DNA of 64,000 bases from Vulcanococcus sp. Clear-D1 (GCF_014654725.1 NZ_JACVZV010000018.1:124001-188000); one strand, 5' to 3'. Shown: positions 8,914 to 17,158, counted from the first letter of the stretch. Notes: a model not told the origin generated them from the letters alone. Made by a program: numbers and translations.

Positions 8914-9065
8914 TTCCTTGGTGGCTGACGATGTCCTGCTTGGCATACGTAGGTATAGGCCGGAAGTCAATTTCAGTCAGGCCTGGCTGCCGCGACTGAA
9001 GGGCGGTGTGGCCTGGTAAGGCGCTCGCCAGGGTGGTCGCTGGCCCGAGTCTGGCAACAGGAGGC

Positions 9066-9443
9066 ATGGCCTTCTCCCCCAGCGAACACGAGATCCAGCA
9101 GCGCATTCGCCTGGCCTGCGGCCGCGGGGCCGTGCGGCTCTGGCGCAACAACACCGGTGCCCTGGTCGACCAGCAGGGACGCTTCGTGCGCTTTGGGCTC
9201 TGCAAGGGCAGCAGCGACCTGATCGGCCTGCGCGCGCTGGAGATCACGCCCGAGCTGGTCGGCCAGCGGCTCGCCCAGTTCGTCGCCCTGGAGGTCAAGA
9301 CAGCCCAGGGCGTGCTCAGCCCGGAGCAGCGGGCCTTCCTGCGCCTCGTGCAGGAGCTCGGAGGCGCGGCAGCGGTCTGCCGCTCCGTGGATGAAGCCGA
9401 GCAGCTGCTTGGCACCCCGAGGCAAGTACGGCTGGGACACTGA
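9066..9443 (+). CDS. VRR-NUC domain nuclease (125 aa)
   Basis: The stand-alone VRR-NUC pattern is visible: an N-terminal helix (SEHEIQQRIRLACG), WRNNTGA, GLCKGSSDLIG (the core with the catalytic Asp), ALEVKTAQG (the E-x-K pair), then LSPEQRAFLRLVQELGG and a C-terminal AAVCRS strand. Phage VRR-NUC proteins of this size are predicted endonucleases of the PD-(D/E)XK superfamily, probably resolving branched or nicked DNA. Start chosen at MAFSPSEHEI rather than 60 bp upstream because the domain begins there. The stop overlaps the next start (TGATG). Confidence 0.85.
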   Translation: MAFSPSEHEIQQRIRLACGRGAVRLWRNNTGALVDQQGRFVRFGLCKGSSDLIGLRALEITPELVGQRLAQFVALEVKTAQGVLSPEQRAFLRLVQELGGAAAVCRSVDEAEQLLGTPRQVRLGH

Positions 9444-9607
9444 TGGATCCGGCAGAACTGAAGCAGCAGCTGAGGCGTCTCACGCAGGCCCACCCGGACG
9501 AGCACCCCTACACCCTTGCTCTGAGATTGCAGGCAGAGACAGGGAAGGTGATCACTGGCCAACTTGCCAAGCAGATCCTGCAGAGGCTTGGACAGGCTCG
9601 GACCTGA
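9443..9607 (+). CDS. small helical protein coupled to the VRR-NUC gene (54 aa)
   Basis: The ATG shares its A with the TGA stop of the nuclease gene. The product starts MDPAELKQQLRRLTQ and ends LAKQILQRLGQART. It is helical and looks like a compact helix-turn-helix or cofactor, but no family is recognised. The overlap and matching codon use argue that it is a real gene despite its size. Confidence 0.55.
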   Translation: MDPAELKQQLRRLTQAHPDEHPYTLALRLQAETGKVITGQLAKQILQRLGQART

Positions 9608-9654
9608 TATGCCAGGACGTGTCAGGACGTGACTAGGAGTGCCAAGTCTGCCGT

Positions 9655-10407
9655 ATGGTTCGGGAAATCCCATTCAGGATCCTGAACGTGGCCATCACCT
9701 ACGCGGAGCTGCTTGAGCGCCAGGAGGAGAACCGCGCAGCGTTCGGTCGGATGCTGCTGAACTGGCGAAGAACCAACGGCTGGACCCAATACACCGCCTG
9801 CAGCTGGGCGGAAGAGGCCGGCTTCGATGCGATCTCCTACGGCAACCTCTCGGTGATCGAGCAGGGCAAGGCCGGCGAGCTGCGCCAGAAGGCCTTCTGG
9901 CAGCTGGGCGAGCTGAACCGCCGCATCGCCGACAAGGACTGGGGCCCGGTCAAGAGCCAGGCGATCAAGGAGAAGCTCGAGAACGCCATTCCCCTGGGTG
10001 ACAACGACTGCCCAACCTGGACGCCCCTGGAGCTCTGGGCCTGCTACTGCGGTCTAAGAGATGTGCCGGAAGCATTCCGCACCACCCCCGCGCCGACCGT
10101 TGGCCAGCGCAAGGCCACGGAGCTCTCGAGCAAGTGGCGCAACCAGATGCGCCGGGTTGTCGACGAATGCGGCCTCGAGCCCAGCGACGCCCTCAACTCC
10201 CTGGCGGTCGAGGCCAGCGAAGAGCATCGCAAGCGCTTCTATGCCGTGCTCACGGGCTTCGGCGACTACAAGCCGGAGGAGCTGGTCCCGTTGTGGATCG
10301 AGGGCGACCTCTACCTGCCCAAGCGCTGGCTGGACCAGTGGGAGGCGGCCAACAGGAAGGGCGCCAAGCCCAGCGGCCGCAAAGCCAAGAAGCCAGTCAA
10401 GGCCTGA
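9655..10407 (+). CDS. phage protein with Xre-like N-terminal region (250 aa)
   Basis: Residues about 30-95 (FGRMLLNWRRTNGWTQ followed by ISYGNLSVIEQG) follow the lambda-repressor/Xre helix-turn-helix pattern, with the typical WTQ and an N-LS-x-IE recognition region. The rest is helical and ends in a lysine-rich tail (GRKAKKPVKA). It may regulate the early operon starting at 10498 or bind DNA during replication. The ATG at 9655 is the first in frame; GTG at 9688 would also keep the HTH. A short tandem repeat (CAGGACGTG spaced by TCAGGACGTG, near 9613-9632) precedes it and could be an operator. Confidence 0.65.
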   Translation: MVREIPFRILNVAITYAELLERQEENRAAFGRMLLNWRRTNGWTQYTACSWAEEAGFDAISYGNLSVIEQGKAGELRQKAFWQLGELNRRIADKDWGPVKSQAIKEKLENAIPLGDNDCPTWTPLELWACYCGLRDVPEAFRTTPAPTVGQRKATELSSKWRNQMRRVVDECGLEPSDALNSLAVEASEEHRKRFYAVLTGFGDYKPEELVPLWIEGDLYLPKRWLDQWEAANRKGAKPSGRKAKKPVKA

Positions 10408-10497
10408 TGGCTAGGAATTAACAGTCGCTATGAGTGCGGCTTCCAGCAAAGAGCTCTAAGATCCGGACCAGCGGGCAACCGCCCGATTCGATCCGTC

Positions 10498-11268
10498 ATG
10501 GCTTCACCCCCCAGGCCTCCAGGGGCCGGCATTGAGGCGCCGCCGGCCGTCCTGGCCCACGCCACCCCCGAGCAACAGCTCACCCATGCCCTGGCCAGCT
10601 TTCAGGCTGAGGTGTCCCCCATTGCCGCCGCCGATCTGGCGGAGGTGATGCACTCAGCCCGCCCTGCCTTCCGCGGCGGGATCGGCTGGTCCGCCCGCCT
10701 GCGCGAGCAGCAAGGCCGCTCCAGGCTTCAAGTCACGGTGATGCACGTCGCCGGGGCCGAGCTCTACAGCGAGTCCTGGGCCGATGAGGCCAGTGATCTG
10801 GCCGAAACCACCGGTCTGATGTTGGCCATGCTGCTGGGCATTCCTGTGTCCACTCAGGCTCGGGCTGTAGAGCCCTGTGTAGATGCAGAGGAGCAGGCGA
10901 CTGGAAAGTCTGACGTGAATCCTCTGCCACAGATTTGTCCCGATCAGCGAGCCGAGGATCCGTCTCCTGAGGGGCCAGTCCCCCTGGCTGATTCCAGGGA
11001 TGACGGCGCTCCTGCAGACGCTGATCCAGCTCTGGCTCCCCTCACCCCTGAGGAGGTCAGTGAGGTTCACCGCCGTGTGCTCGATCTGCCCCAGGCCACG
11101 CGCCGGGAGCTGACCACTGCGTTCCGCGAGCACTTCCAGGTGCCGCGCAATGCCCGCTCCATCGGTGATCGCATCACCCAACGGCAGCACAGCGACTTCA
11201 TCGCGCTCTTCCTCGAAGAAGCGCAGGTCCAGGTGCAGGCAGAAGCTCCTGCGGAGCCAGGACCATGA
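10498..11268 (+). CDS. recombination-operon protein sharing a C-terminal module with the Rad52-type protein (256 aa)
   Basis: The N-terminal 130 residues are predicted alpha/beta (GIGWSARLREQQGRSRLQVT) without a recognised family. A variable linker covers about 130-185. The last 70 residues (LTTAFREHFQVP, SIGDRITQRQH, FIALFLEEAQ) match the C-terminus of the Rad52/22-like protein at 18425-19393 (LTRAFRKRFQVP, TIADRINQKCH, WIEAFLVSHR). The shared tail suggests a common partner or a DNA-binding module. It is the first gene of an operon whose genes overlap by 1-8 bp down to 13425. Confidence 0.6.
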   Translation: MASPPRPPGAGIEAPPAVLAHATPEQQLTHALASFQAEVSPIAAADLAEVMHSARPAFRGGIGWSARLREQQGRSRLQVTVMHVAGAELYSESWADEASDLAETTGLMLAMLLGIPVSTQARAVEPCVDAEEQATGKSDVNPLPQICPDQRAEDPSPEGPVPLADSRDDGAPADADPALAPLTPEEVSEVHRRVLDLPQATRRELTTAFREHFQVPRNARSIGDRITQRQHSDFIALFLEEAQVQVQAEAPAEPGP

Positions 11269-11510
11269 GCGAGAGCCATCGCCCACGGCCGCCACGCCGC
11301 TACGGCGAGCAGCCCCGCTCTCAGGCTGGTCGCCATTTCATCCAGACCCAGGTGCGCACCGATGTGTACCTGCGGATCCGCGAGGTGATGGAGCGCCACA
11401 ACATCTCCGCCAGCGGAGCGGTGCATCACCTGCTGCGCGAGCGCTTTGGCCTGCCGCCCCTTCCTCCATTCGATCAACACCAGATTTCCACCTATTCATC
11501 CCATGGCTAA
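11265..11510 (+). CDS. small ribbon-helix-helix-like protein (81 aa)
   Basis: Starts on an ATGA overlap with the preceding stop. An arginine-rich N-terminus is followed by FIQTQVRTDVYLRIREVMERHN and SASGAVHHLLRERFG, a strand-helix-turn-helix arrangement like Arc/CopG regulators. It is probably a DNA-binding protein of the early operon, and overlaps the next gene's start by 8 bp. Confidence 0.6.
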   Translation: MSESHRPRPPRRYGEQPRSQAGRHFIQTQVRTDVYLRIREVMERHNISASGAVHHLLRERFGLPPLPPFDQHQISTYSSHG

Positions 11511-12087
11511 AGACATCTTCCGTACGCCCCTCGCCGAAGTGCGTTGGGCTCACCTGATCACCCCGAGGCAACAGCTCGACAAGAGCAAACCCAAGGCCTG
11601 GACTGCCGATCTCCTGCTCGCCAACAGCGACGAGAAGGCCCAGTCCTTCCTGCTGGCGATGGAGGACCAGTTCATCGCCCTGCACGGCAGCCGCAAGCGC
11701 CGCGCCGAAAAGGGCTTCCCCTGGAAGCCCGACAAGGAGAAGCCCAGCGAGATCACGGTGGTGCGCTTCAAGGTGCCGCAGTTTCAGCGGCGCGACGGCT
11801 CTCTGTCTGAGGGCCCCCGCATCGTCGATGCCAAAAAGCAGCCCTGGGATGGGGCCGCCATCGGCAACGGCTCCAAGGTGGTCGTCGCCTTCGACATCTA
11901 CGACTGGGACGGGGAGAATGGCTGCGGCATGACCTTCCAGCCTCGGGCCGTTCAGGTCGTGGAGTTCGTGCCCTACGAGCAGGTCGATCCCACCGACGGG
12001 TTTGAGGAGGTCGAGGGCTACACCACAACCGGCGCTGCTGCCGGTGATTGGAGCGCCGGCGCTGCCGACGACGAGGAGCTGTTCTGA
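11503..12087 (+). CDS. DUF2815-like single-stranded DNA-binding protein (194 aa)
   Basis: Start set at MAKDIFRTPLAEVRWAHLI, since the longer frame runs back through the previous gene. The sequence fits the phage DUF2815/ssDNA-binding group: an N-terminal strand with WAHLITPRQQLDKSKPKAW, a middle ending in RRDGS, then NGSKVVVAFDIYDW and GMTFQPRAVQVVEF, and an acidic C-terminus with a terminal aromatic (DDEELF). That acidic tail is the usual interaction handle of SSB-type proteins. It would coat ssDNA during replication and recombination. Confidence 0.75.
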   Translation: MAKDIFRTPLAEVRWAHLITPRQQLDKSKPKAWTADLLLANSDEKAQSFLLAMEDQFIALHGSRKRRAEKGFPWKPDKEKPSEITVVRFKVPQFQRRDGSLSEGPRIVDAKKQPWDGAAIGNGSKVVVAFDIYDWDGENGCGMTFQPRAVQVVEFVPYEQVDPTDGFEEVEGYTTTGAAAGDWSAGAADDEELF

Positions 12088-12392
12088 TGCCACTCGATCG
12101 TCAGGACCACAACGCCGGGGCCTGGAGGGGCAGGCACCTTCAGCGGCCCGGTCCCCAGCTGCCTGCGTTCTGCCGCACCCGCCGGCCCACCGTCATGGTC
12201 ACGGCCTCCAGCCTGGCCGGCCTTCGCCTGCTGGTGTTCCTGGTGCTCCTCTTTCAGCTGAGCACCCTGCTGCTGGTGCTCGCCGGGCCCGTTCCGCCGC
12301 GGCCGGTGGCCAGCACAAGCACCGTCTTCCGCCCCGTTGCCGGCATTGACGCCGGTGAGGTTCCCCCCGTCACACCGCTTTCAGACCGATGA
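12087..12392 (+). CDS. small single-pass membrane protein (101 aa)
   Basis: ATG overlaps the preceding TGA by one base. A basic N-terminal half is followed by one strong membrane segment (GLRLLVFLVLLFQLSTLLL, about residues 44-66) and a proline-rich tail. Its place inside a DNA-metabolism operon is odd. Possible roles include membrane anchoring of replication, a lysis regulator, or exclusion. No family recognised. Confidence 0.55.
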   Translation: MPLDRQDHNAGAWRGRHLQRPGPQLPAFCRTRRPTVMVTASSLAGLRLLVFLVLLFQLSTLLLVLAGPVPPRPVASTSTVFRPVAGIDAGEVPPVTPLSDR

Positions 12393-13195
12393 ACAACGCG
12401 ACGACGTCATCCCATCCAGCTGCACCTGTTGCCTCGATGAATCACCCCGCTCTGGTCTCCCGCTCCTGGAACGGCACGCCGATCTCTCGGCGCACCAGCG
12501 ATGGCTACGTGAATGCCACGGCCATGTGCAAGGCCAACGGCAAGCGGTGGAAGGACTACCGAGAGTCCGACCGGTGCCAGCTCTATCTAGACGCGCTGGA
12601 AAGCGTGGCCGGAATTTCCGTCCACGCCCTTGTTGAGTCCCGCTCAGGCGGTGCCGGTGGCGGTGGCACCTGGGTCCATCCCCAGGTCGCGGTCGATCTG
12701 GCCCGCTGGATCAGCGCGCCGTTCGCGGTGTGGATGGACAGCTGGTTCCTGGAGAGCGTCCAGCAGGCTCAACTGGCTCCTGTGGAAACACCACCACCCC
12801 GGCTCAGGGAGGCCGAGGTGATCGCCCTGGTGGAACGCAGCATCAGCCTGTTCGAGCGGCTCGGCGGCCTGGATCAACGCGACGAGCTCCTGTTCAAGGA
12901 CATCGTGCGCAGCAACGTCCTGACCGCAAGCTCGGGGCTGCTGCCCGGTGCCCCGACTGACGAGGAGCTCACCCTGGGAGACGCCTGGCTGGAGGTGTTC
13001 CAGCAAGCGCTTCCGCGCAACCAGTTCTGCGCAGCCGGCCGGCTCGTGGCCAGGGCGTACCGCGAAGAGTTCGGCGAAGAGCCCCCCTGCCGCCAACAGT
13101 TTGTTGATGGGGCCCCGCGCCAGGTCAAGAGCTACCGCCGCTCCTGGTTGATCAACACCCTCAAGCGCTGCCGCGCCCAACTGGCCGGGGGCTGA
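12389..13195 (+). CDS. KilA-N domain protein (268 aa)
   Basis: The KilA-N domain is clear in the first 125 residues: SRRTSDGYVNATAMCKANGK, KDYRESDRC, a variable loop, GTWVHPQVAVDLARWISAPF and VWMDSWFLE. The C-terminal 130 residues are helical with no recognised domain. KilA-N proteins are DNA-binding proteins of phages and large viruses, often early regulators or antirepressors. The start sits on an ATGA overlap, and the stop (TGATG) overlaps the next HTH gene. Confidence 0.85.
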   Translation: MNNATTSSHPAAPVASMNHPALVSRSWNGTPISRRTSDGYVNATAMCKANGKRWKDYRESDRCQLYLDALESVAGISVHALVESRSGGAGGGGTWVHPQVAVDLARWISAPFAVWMDSWFLESVQQAQLAPVETPPPRLREAEVIALVERSISLFERLGGLDQRDELLFKDIVRSNVLTASSGLLPGAPTDEELTLGDAWLEVFQQALPRNQFCAAGRLVARAYREEFGEEPPCRQQFVDGAPRQVKSYRRSWLINTLKRCRAQLAGG

Positions 13196-13425
13196 TGGAC
13201 ACGCCGACAACGTCATCCCACCAGCGGGTCTGGGTCACGACGGCAGAAGCCTGCGCTGCCCTGGGGATGAGCCGCGAAACCCTCCGCCAGCTGCGGCTGC
13301 GAGGGGTGCTCACCCCGGGCAAGCACTACCGCCGCTGGGGCTGCACCCAGGGACGGGGGCCACTGCAGTGGCACCTGGAGAACGTGGAGGCCACCATCAC
13401 CGGCTGGAGCCGGCGCCACCTGTAG
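13195..13425 (+). CDS. excisionase-like helix-turn-helix protein (76 aa)
   Basis: A winged-helix/MerR-type helix-turn-helix is visible: WVTTAEACAALGMSRETLRQLRLR, then GVLTPGKHYRRWG. The size and fold resemble phage excisionases and small Cox-type regulators. The gene is last in the operon from 10498 and lies 1.5 kb from the integrase gene. It is therefore a candidate recombination directionality factor, though a transcriptional regulator fits equally. Confidence 0.65.
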   Translation: MDTPTTSSHQRVWVTTAEACAALGMSRETLRQLRLRGVLTPGKHYRRWGCTQGRGPLQWHLENVEATITGWSRRHL

Positions 13426-13439
13426 CTATCGAGGTCCGA

Positions 13440-13841
13440 TCAGGGAACCAGTGGCTGGCTGATCTCCTTGATCAGAGCGGCATTGAGCTTGTTCTCGCAG
13501 CCCAGCCAGACGATGGGATGGATCGAGCCCCCCTCCGCCTTCGCTGCGGCTCGCTCGCAGACCTGCCGGCGGCTGGTGCGCCATTGCTCCAGAAGGGCTG
13601 AGCTGCCCAGCAGTCGCTGCAGCGTGACGTCGTTCTGATTCCGCTGGCGCCATAGGCAGGCCACGATTTCCTGGGTGTTGCCGTCGCAGTCGGGCTGAAA
13701 GGGAAATCGCCGCAGCTGCTGCACGGATTGGTTCAGGCTGTCGTCCGCAGCCTGGGCGGACCCTGGAATCAGCACTGCTGAGATCACCAACGGAGCGAGC
13801 AGCAGGAGGGGCACGGAGCCGGACACCATCGAACCAGGCAT
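13440..13841 (-). CDS. exported LprI-like (DUF1311) protein (133 aa)
   Basis: Start chosen at MPGSMVSGSVPLLLLAPLV, giving a signal peptide cleaved near GSAQA. The mature part has the LprI/DUF1311 cysteine layout (DCDGN, VACLW, RQVCERA, WLGCENK) around a helical NQNDVTLQRLL stretch and a final helix. Family members are periplasmic and some bind lysozyme. Here it might protect the host envelope or modulate a phage lysin. It is convergent with the HTH gene ending at 13425. Confidence 0.65.
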   Translation of the reverse strand: MPGSMVSGSVPLLLLAPLVISAVLIPGSAQAADDSLNQSVQQLRRFPFQPDCDGNTQEIVACLWRQRNQNDVTLQRLLGSSALLEQWRTSRRQVCERAAAKAEGGSIHPIVWLGCENKLNAALIKEISQPLVP

Positions 13842-13946
13842 GGACCTGAGCAGGCATAGGACGCACCAGCCCGACGCTCTTGCGGAAGCTGCGGTTGCTG
13901 CGATTATTTCGATTACGATTCGCGTGGCCTTCCCCTCCTCCTGTCC

Positions 13947-14420
13947 ATGGCCGTCGCTCTCCCCGGCTCCATTGAGCCCGTGATCCCAACGGCTGAGGCG
14001 GCTGAGGCCGCAGGGGCGAGCTTGCGCGATCTCGCTGGCTTCCGTGCCAGCCATGGCCTACGTCAAGCCAGCCTCTCCCTCGATCTGGAGGGTGGCCAGC
14101 GCGCATCCGTTCCCATCCCGGCCGCGGTGCTGGAGTTGCTGCAGGGAATCCTGGTGCAGATGGCCCAGGGCAATGCCGTCACGCTGGTGCCGGTGCACGC
14201 CGAGCTGACCACCCAGCAGGCCGCTGATCTGCTGAACGTCTCGCGGCCCTTCCTGATCGAGCGCCTGACGCAAGGGGAGATCCCTTTCCGCAAGGTCGGC
14301 ACCCATCGGCGCATCCGCCTAGCCGACTTGATGGCCTACAAGCACGCCATCGATCAGCAGCGTGCCGCGGCCCTCGATGAGTTGGCTGCCCAGGCCCAGG
14401 AGCTGGGGATGGGCTACTGA
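13947..14420 (+). CDS. antitoxin with excisionase-type HTH (157 aa)
   Basis: The C-terminal half has a DNA-binding HTH of the excisionase/MerR group (LTTQQAADLLNVSRPFLIER, then IPFRKVGTHRRIRLADLMAY). It is immediately followed by a PIN-domain gene with a 1-nt gap. This gene order and HTH type are typical of antitoxins paired with PIN toxins in cyanobacteria and actinobacteria. It should neutralise the toxin and autoregulate the operon. The N-terminal 70 residues are not recognised. Confidence 0.8.
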   Translation: MAVALPGSIEPVIPTAEAAEAAGASLRDLAGFRASHGLRQASLSLDLEGGQRASVPIPAAVLELLQGILVQMAQGNAVTLVPVHAELTTQQAADLLNVSRPFLIERLTQGEIPFRKVGTHRRIRLADLMAYKHAIDQQRAAALDELAAQAQELGMGY

Positions 14421-14421
14421 G

Positions 14422-14991
14422 GTGAATCGCTTCACCGTCGTCTACGACGCTTGCGTTCTCTATCCGGCTCCACTCCGCGATCTGCTGATGCGCCTGGCGC
14501 TCACGGATCTCTACCGGGCCCGCTGGAGCAACCAGATTCACGACGAGTGGATCAACGCTGTGCTGCGTAACCGGCCCGATCTCTCCAGAGCGCAGCTGGA
14601 GCGCACCCGCTCGCTGATGAATGCCCACGTGCGTGATGCGCTGGTGGATGGCCATCAGCCCCTGATTCCAGCCCTGGAATTACCAGATCCGGATGACCGC
14701 CATGTTCTGGCTGCCGCCATCAAGTGCGGAGCCGATCTGATCATCACCTTCAACCTGAATGACTTCCCGGATCACGCCCTGGCGAGCTATGGCCTTGGCG
14801 CCTGCCATCCCGATTCGTTTCTGGTGGATCAACTGAACCTGGATGCCGAACGGGTCTGCACGGCGATGCGGCAGCACCGGGCCAGTCTGAAGAACCCACC
14901 CAAGACAGTCGAGGAGTACCTGGTAACCCTGGAGGAACAAGGGTTGAGCAGGTTCTCGGAGGCCGTGCGGCACTACGCCGCTGAGCTCTGA
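14422..14991 (+). CDS. PIN-domain toxin (189 aa)
   Basis: Starts with GTG at 14422, right after the antitoxin stop. PIN acidic residues are visible: VVYDACVLYP (first Asp), an HDEW segment, LPDPDDRHVLAAAI (acidic cluster) and LIITFNLNDFP (last Asp). Such proteins are Mg-dependent ribonucleases that stop translation when freed from the antitoxin. The pair should stabilise the element or act as an abortive defence. The 3' end overlaps the convergent integrase by 19 bp. Confidence 0.8.
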   Translation: MNRFTVVYDACVLYPAPLRDLLMRLALTDLYRARWSNQIHDEWINAVLRNRPDLSRAQLERTRSLMNAHVRDALVDGHQPLIPALELPDPDDRHVLAAAIKCGADLIITFNLNDFPDHALASYGLGACHPDSFLVDQLNLDAERVCTAMRQHRASLKNPPKTVEEYLVTLEEQGLSRFSEAVRHYAAEL

Positions 14992-16241
14992 ACGCGAAGC
15001 CCCTGGCCCAGCCGTTGTTCCGCCTTGGCGAAGGCGTCATCCACCACGTCATCCCCGCACCAGCGGCTGTAGGCCGCCAGGTGGGTCTGGACGCTGTGCC
15101 CCATTGCCGCGGCCACCACCTTGGGTGGCAGGTCGCAGATCACGTGGGCCCGGTGCGCGTAGCCGTGCCGGCAGGAGTAGGGCACGAGCTTCTCGCCCTT
15201 GGCTTCGTACTCCTGCCGGAGTTTGTTCCAGAGGGTGCGTCGGTGCAGGTACTGCCTGATGTCGTTGCCGCAAAAGCCAGCACGCATCGGGGGGAGATCG
15301 TCAGGGCAGAACTGCTCGGCTAGCTTCCAGTCGACTGCCCAGTCATCGCAAGGCAGCAGCCGCAGGGCGCGAGGTTTGGTCTTACCGCGGGAGGCAACCT
15401 TTTCATAGGTGCACCACAGGCGCCCATCGCGTAACTGCAGGTGCTGGAGCTCCTCGGGGCGCAATCCATAGGCGGCCATCAGTTGGAAGGCCAGTCGCCA
15501 ACGCGGGTCGGGCAAAGCCCGCACCAACGCCAGGATGTGGTCCACTTCCAGGGGGGTGGTGACCGCTTTCGCAGAGCGTGACCGCCCCACAAAGGGGCTC
15601 AGGTCGGTTGGTGGCTCCCAGCTGGCTGCCGGGAGCTGGCCCTGGGCCACCGCCCAGCGGAGCAGGGCCGAGGTGGCCTGCATCTGAATCTGCCGGGTCC
15701 GCCCACCGGGCTTGTCCGCCCAGTGCAGGGTGAGCCGATCCAGCAGCTGAGTGGCGCTTCGGGGTGGCTGACGGGTGGCGAAGGCTTCCAGAACCAGCTT
15801 CATGTGGTGCCGATGCACCCTGGTCCAGGTGGAGTCCTTGATTTCGCCGCTGCGGATTTTGTACTCGCGATAACGTTGAATCAGGGCATTCCAGTCTGTC
15901 TGCTGTTCAAGATTGGACCTTTGGGTGGCAGTGGATCCGTCATCTGATTCTTCTGTTGAAGTGAACGTGATCTTCTTTGCTGCCAGTTCGGGCTCTATTC
16001 CGCTGCTGAAATCGTCGTAGATCCTGCAAACGGCATCGCCAATCTTCTTGGCGTGGTCGAAGTGCCAGGGGATCGGAAGTTGTATCTGACGCCGCTTGCC
16101 GCCGCCCGCTTTGGCTGTGATGTTCAGCCGGGTGAGCCCTCGGTGCTCCGCCAGCGACCATCCCCTTGGACATCCCTTGCGGGACAAGGCGTGAGCCGCC
16201 TCCACGCGGATGGCGATCTCCCAGGGGGCTGCCTCAGACAT
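14973..16241 (-). CDS. int: tyrosine recombinase / phage integrase (422 aa)
   Basis: The C-terminal catalytic domain shows the first Arg in MAAYGLRPEELQHLQL, a lysine strand, the H-x-x-R box in SCRHGYAHRAH, and GHSVQTHLAAYSRW with the downstream His and the nucleophilic Tyr. An N-terminal arm/core-binding region precedes it. It should insert the circle into the host tRNA-Gly gene, whose 3' end is copied 124 bp upstream of the start. TGTGAGAAG repeats abut the start codon, so integrase binding could repress its own expression. Confidence 0.92.
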   Translation of the reverse strand: MSEAAPWEIAIRVEAAHALSRKGCPRGWSLAEHRGLTRLNITAKAGGGKRRQIQLPIPWHFDHAKKIGDAVCRIYDDFSSGIEPELAAKKITFTSTEESDDGSTATQRSNLEQQTDWNALIQRYREYKIRSGEIKDSTWTRVHRHHMKLVLEAFATRQPPRSATQLLDRLTLHWADKPGGRTRQIQMQATSALLRWAVAQGQLPAASWEPPTDLSPFVGRSRSAKAVTTPLEVDHILALVRALPDPRWRLAFQLMAAYGLRPEELQHLQLRDGRLWCTYEKVASRGKTKPRALRLLPCDDWAVDWKLAEQFCPDDLPPMRAGFCGNDIRQYLHRRTLWNKLRQEYEAKGEKLVPYSCRHGYAHRAHVICDLPPKVVAAAMGHSVQTHLAAYSRWCGDDVVDDAFAKAEQRLGQGLRVQSSAA

Positions 16242-16261
16242 GTGAGAAGGTCTGTGAGAAG
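16241..16261. repeat. arm-type repeat pair, integrase side of attP
   Basis: TGTGAGAAG occurs at 16241-16249 and again at 16253-16261. The same 21-bp double unit recurs at 16474-16494 on the other side of the tRNA fragment. Paired direct repeats flanking a core are the usual form of integrase arm sites. Confidence 0.6.
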
Positions 16262-16313
16262 GTCGCCCCTACAGCCTGGCACGGCCTGTCAGGTGTGGTC
16301 AGCCGCTGGCGGC

Positions 16314-16342
16314 CCTAAAGCCAGTGCCAGACTGGCTTTAGG
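16314..16342. terminator. perfect 12-bp inverted repeat near attP
   Basis: CCTAAAGCCAGT (16314-16325), loop GCCAG, and ACTGGCTTTAGG (16331-16342) pair perfectly. There is no T-run, so it may be a factor-assisted terminator, an integrase accessory site or an operator rather than a classic intrinsic terminator. Confidence 0.5.
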
Positions 16343-16365
16343 AGGGATTTCTCAGGCCTGGACTA

Positions 16366-16410
16366 GAAGCGGGTGACCGGGCTCGAACCGGCGACGTTCA
16401 GCTTGGGAAG
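16366..16410 (-). other. attP: attP core: 3' fragment of tRNA-Gly(CCC)
   Basis: Read on the minus strand, the 45 bp start with CTTCCCAAGCT (anticodon loop, anticodon CCC), continue through the T-arm with GGTTCGAGCCC, and end in the acceptor strand CACCCGC followed by TTC. The 5' half of a tRNA is not convincing: the adjoining bases (to about 16445) show only a weak D-arm likeness. Integration at this site would rebuild a complete host tRNA gene. The uninterrupted fragment in a circle is what an excised or episomal form should carry. Confidence 0.85.
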
Positions 16411-16945
16411 CTTCTTGGCTAGTTGAGCAAACTGCCCGTGCTGCAGTGAGTCTCGTATTCCTTCAGGCTTGGATGTGAGAAGGTCTGTGAGAAGCTTCTG
16501 GCCTTCTCCCCTGCTGTGAGAGGGCGCAGGTTGGAGCCGGCGGAGGCAGGGCAAAGGGGCGCGGGCTGCTCTGCGAAGGACGTTCTCTTTATGCGAACCC
16601 AGCATTCCTTTGCCCAAGGCAATCCTTCGCCAAGTCCGCGAGGTAGAAGCAGGATCTGAAAGTTGAATCCAGCGTGGTCGAAAGATCGAAGGCATGGAAT
16701 AACAAGCGTCGCGGCCCCTGTGGTTTCAGCAGTGCGTCCGGTCGGCGACGGCCGTCCTTCAGCGTGCCACGGCTGCACCGTGGCGTGCATCGGCCAGCCG
16801 CCTCCGCCCTCCGCTCCGGGGCCGGTGCGGGGGTGGCGGGCAGGGCCGCTCTCCCGCGGCTGCGGTGGCCGGGCGTTTGCCCGCGTTGATGGGGCTGGAA
16901 TGAGGTCCTAAGCCCCCTCGCGCGGCTGCGCGGCCAGCTGGGCAT
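16411..16945. other. gene-less flank of attP
   Basis: No convincing gene. It holds the second arm-repeat pair (16474-16494), a degenerate TGTGAGAGG at 16515-16523, and a 7-bp perfect hairpin GCCACGG / CCGTGGC (16766-16772 and 16778-16784). Short palindromic GC blocks follow to about 16935. Composition shifts from mixed to very GC-rich near 16720. Confidence 0.5.
16474..16494. repeat. arm-type repeat pair, far side of attP
   Basis: Exact second copy of the 21-bp unit at 16241-16261, with TGTGAGAAG at 16474-16482 and 16486-16494. The two pairs bracket the tRNA-Gly fragment at distances of about 105 and 64 bp. Confidence 0.6.
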
Positions 16946-17158
16946 TCAGTGCTGAATTTGGCGGACTTGCTTATCAGCCTCCAAGCTCGTCCCAGTATGG
17001 TCTCGCTTTGCGTAGATCCACTGCGCCGCAGCCTTTTTGGTCCCCTTGCAGTGCGTTTGTACTGGTAGAATAAAGGCTGCGCCAAAGGCCACGAGCCCAT
17101 CGCCTGCGGCAATGAAATCTTCGGGCAACTTGCCCTGTTCGTTTGCTCTGTAGCCCAT
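16946..17158 (-). CDS. hypothetical small protein (70 aa)
   Basis: The frame from MGYRANEQGKLPEDF contains balanced composition, VAFGAAFILPVQTHCKG and a charged C-terminus. GC is lower than in the flanks. It overlaps head to head with the SLOG gene start at 17157. No family recognised; a spurious frame cannot be excluded. Confidence 0.4.
   Translation of the reverse strand: MGYRANEQGKLPEDFIAAGDGLVAFGAAFILPVQTHCKGTKKAAAQWIYAKRDHTGTSLEADKQVRQIQH

Noticed and set aside
16366-16445. Complete functional tRNA-Gly gene
   Set aside because: Only the 3' half is convincing; the anticodon stem is mispaired and the 5' acceptor strand does not pair, so it is an attachment-site fragment.
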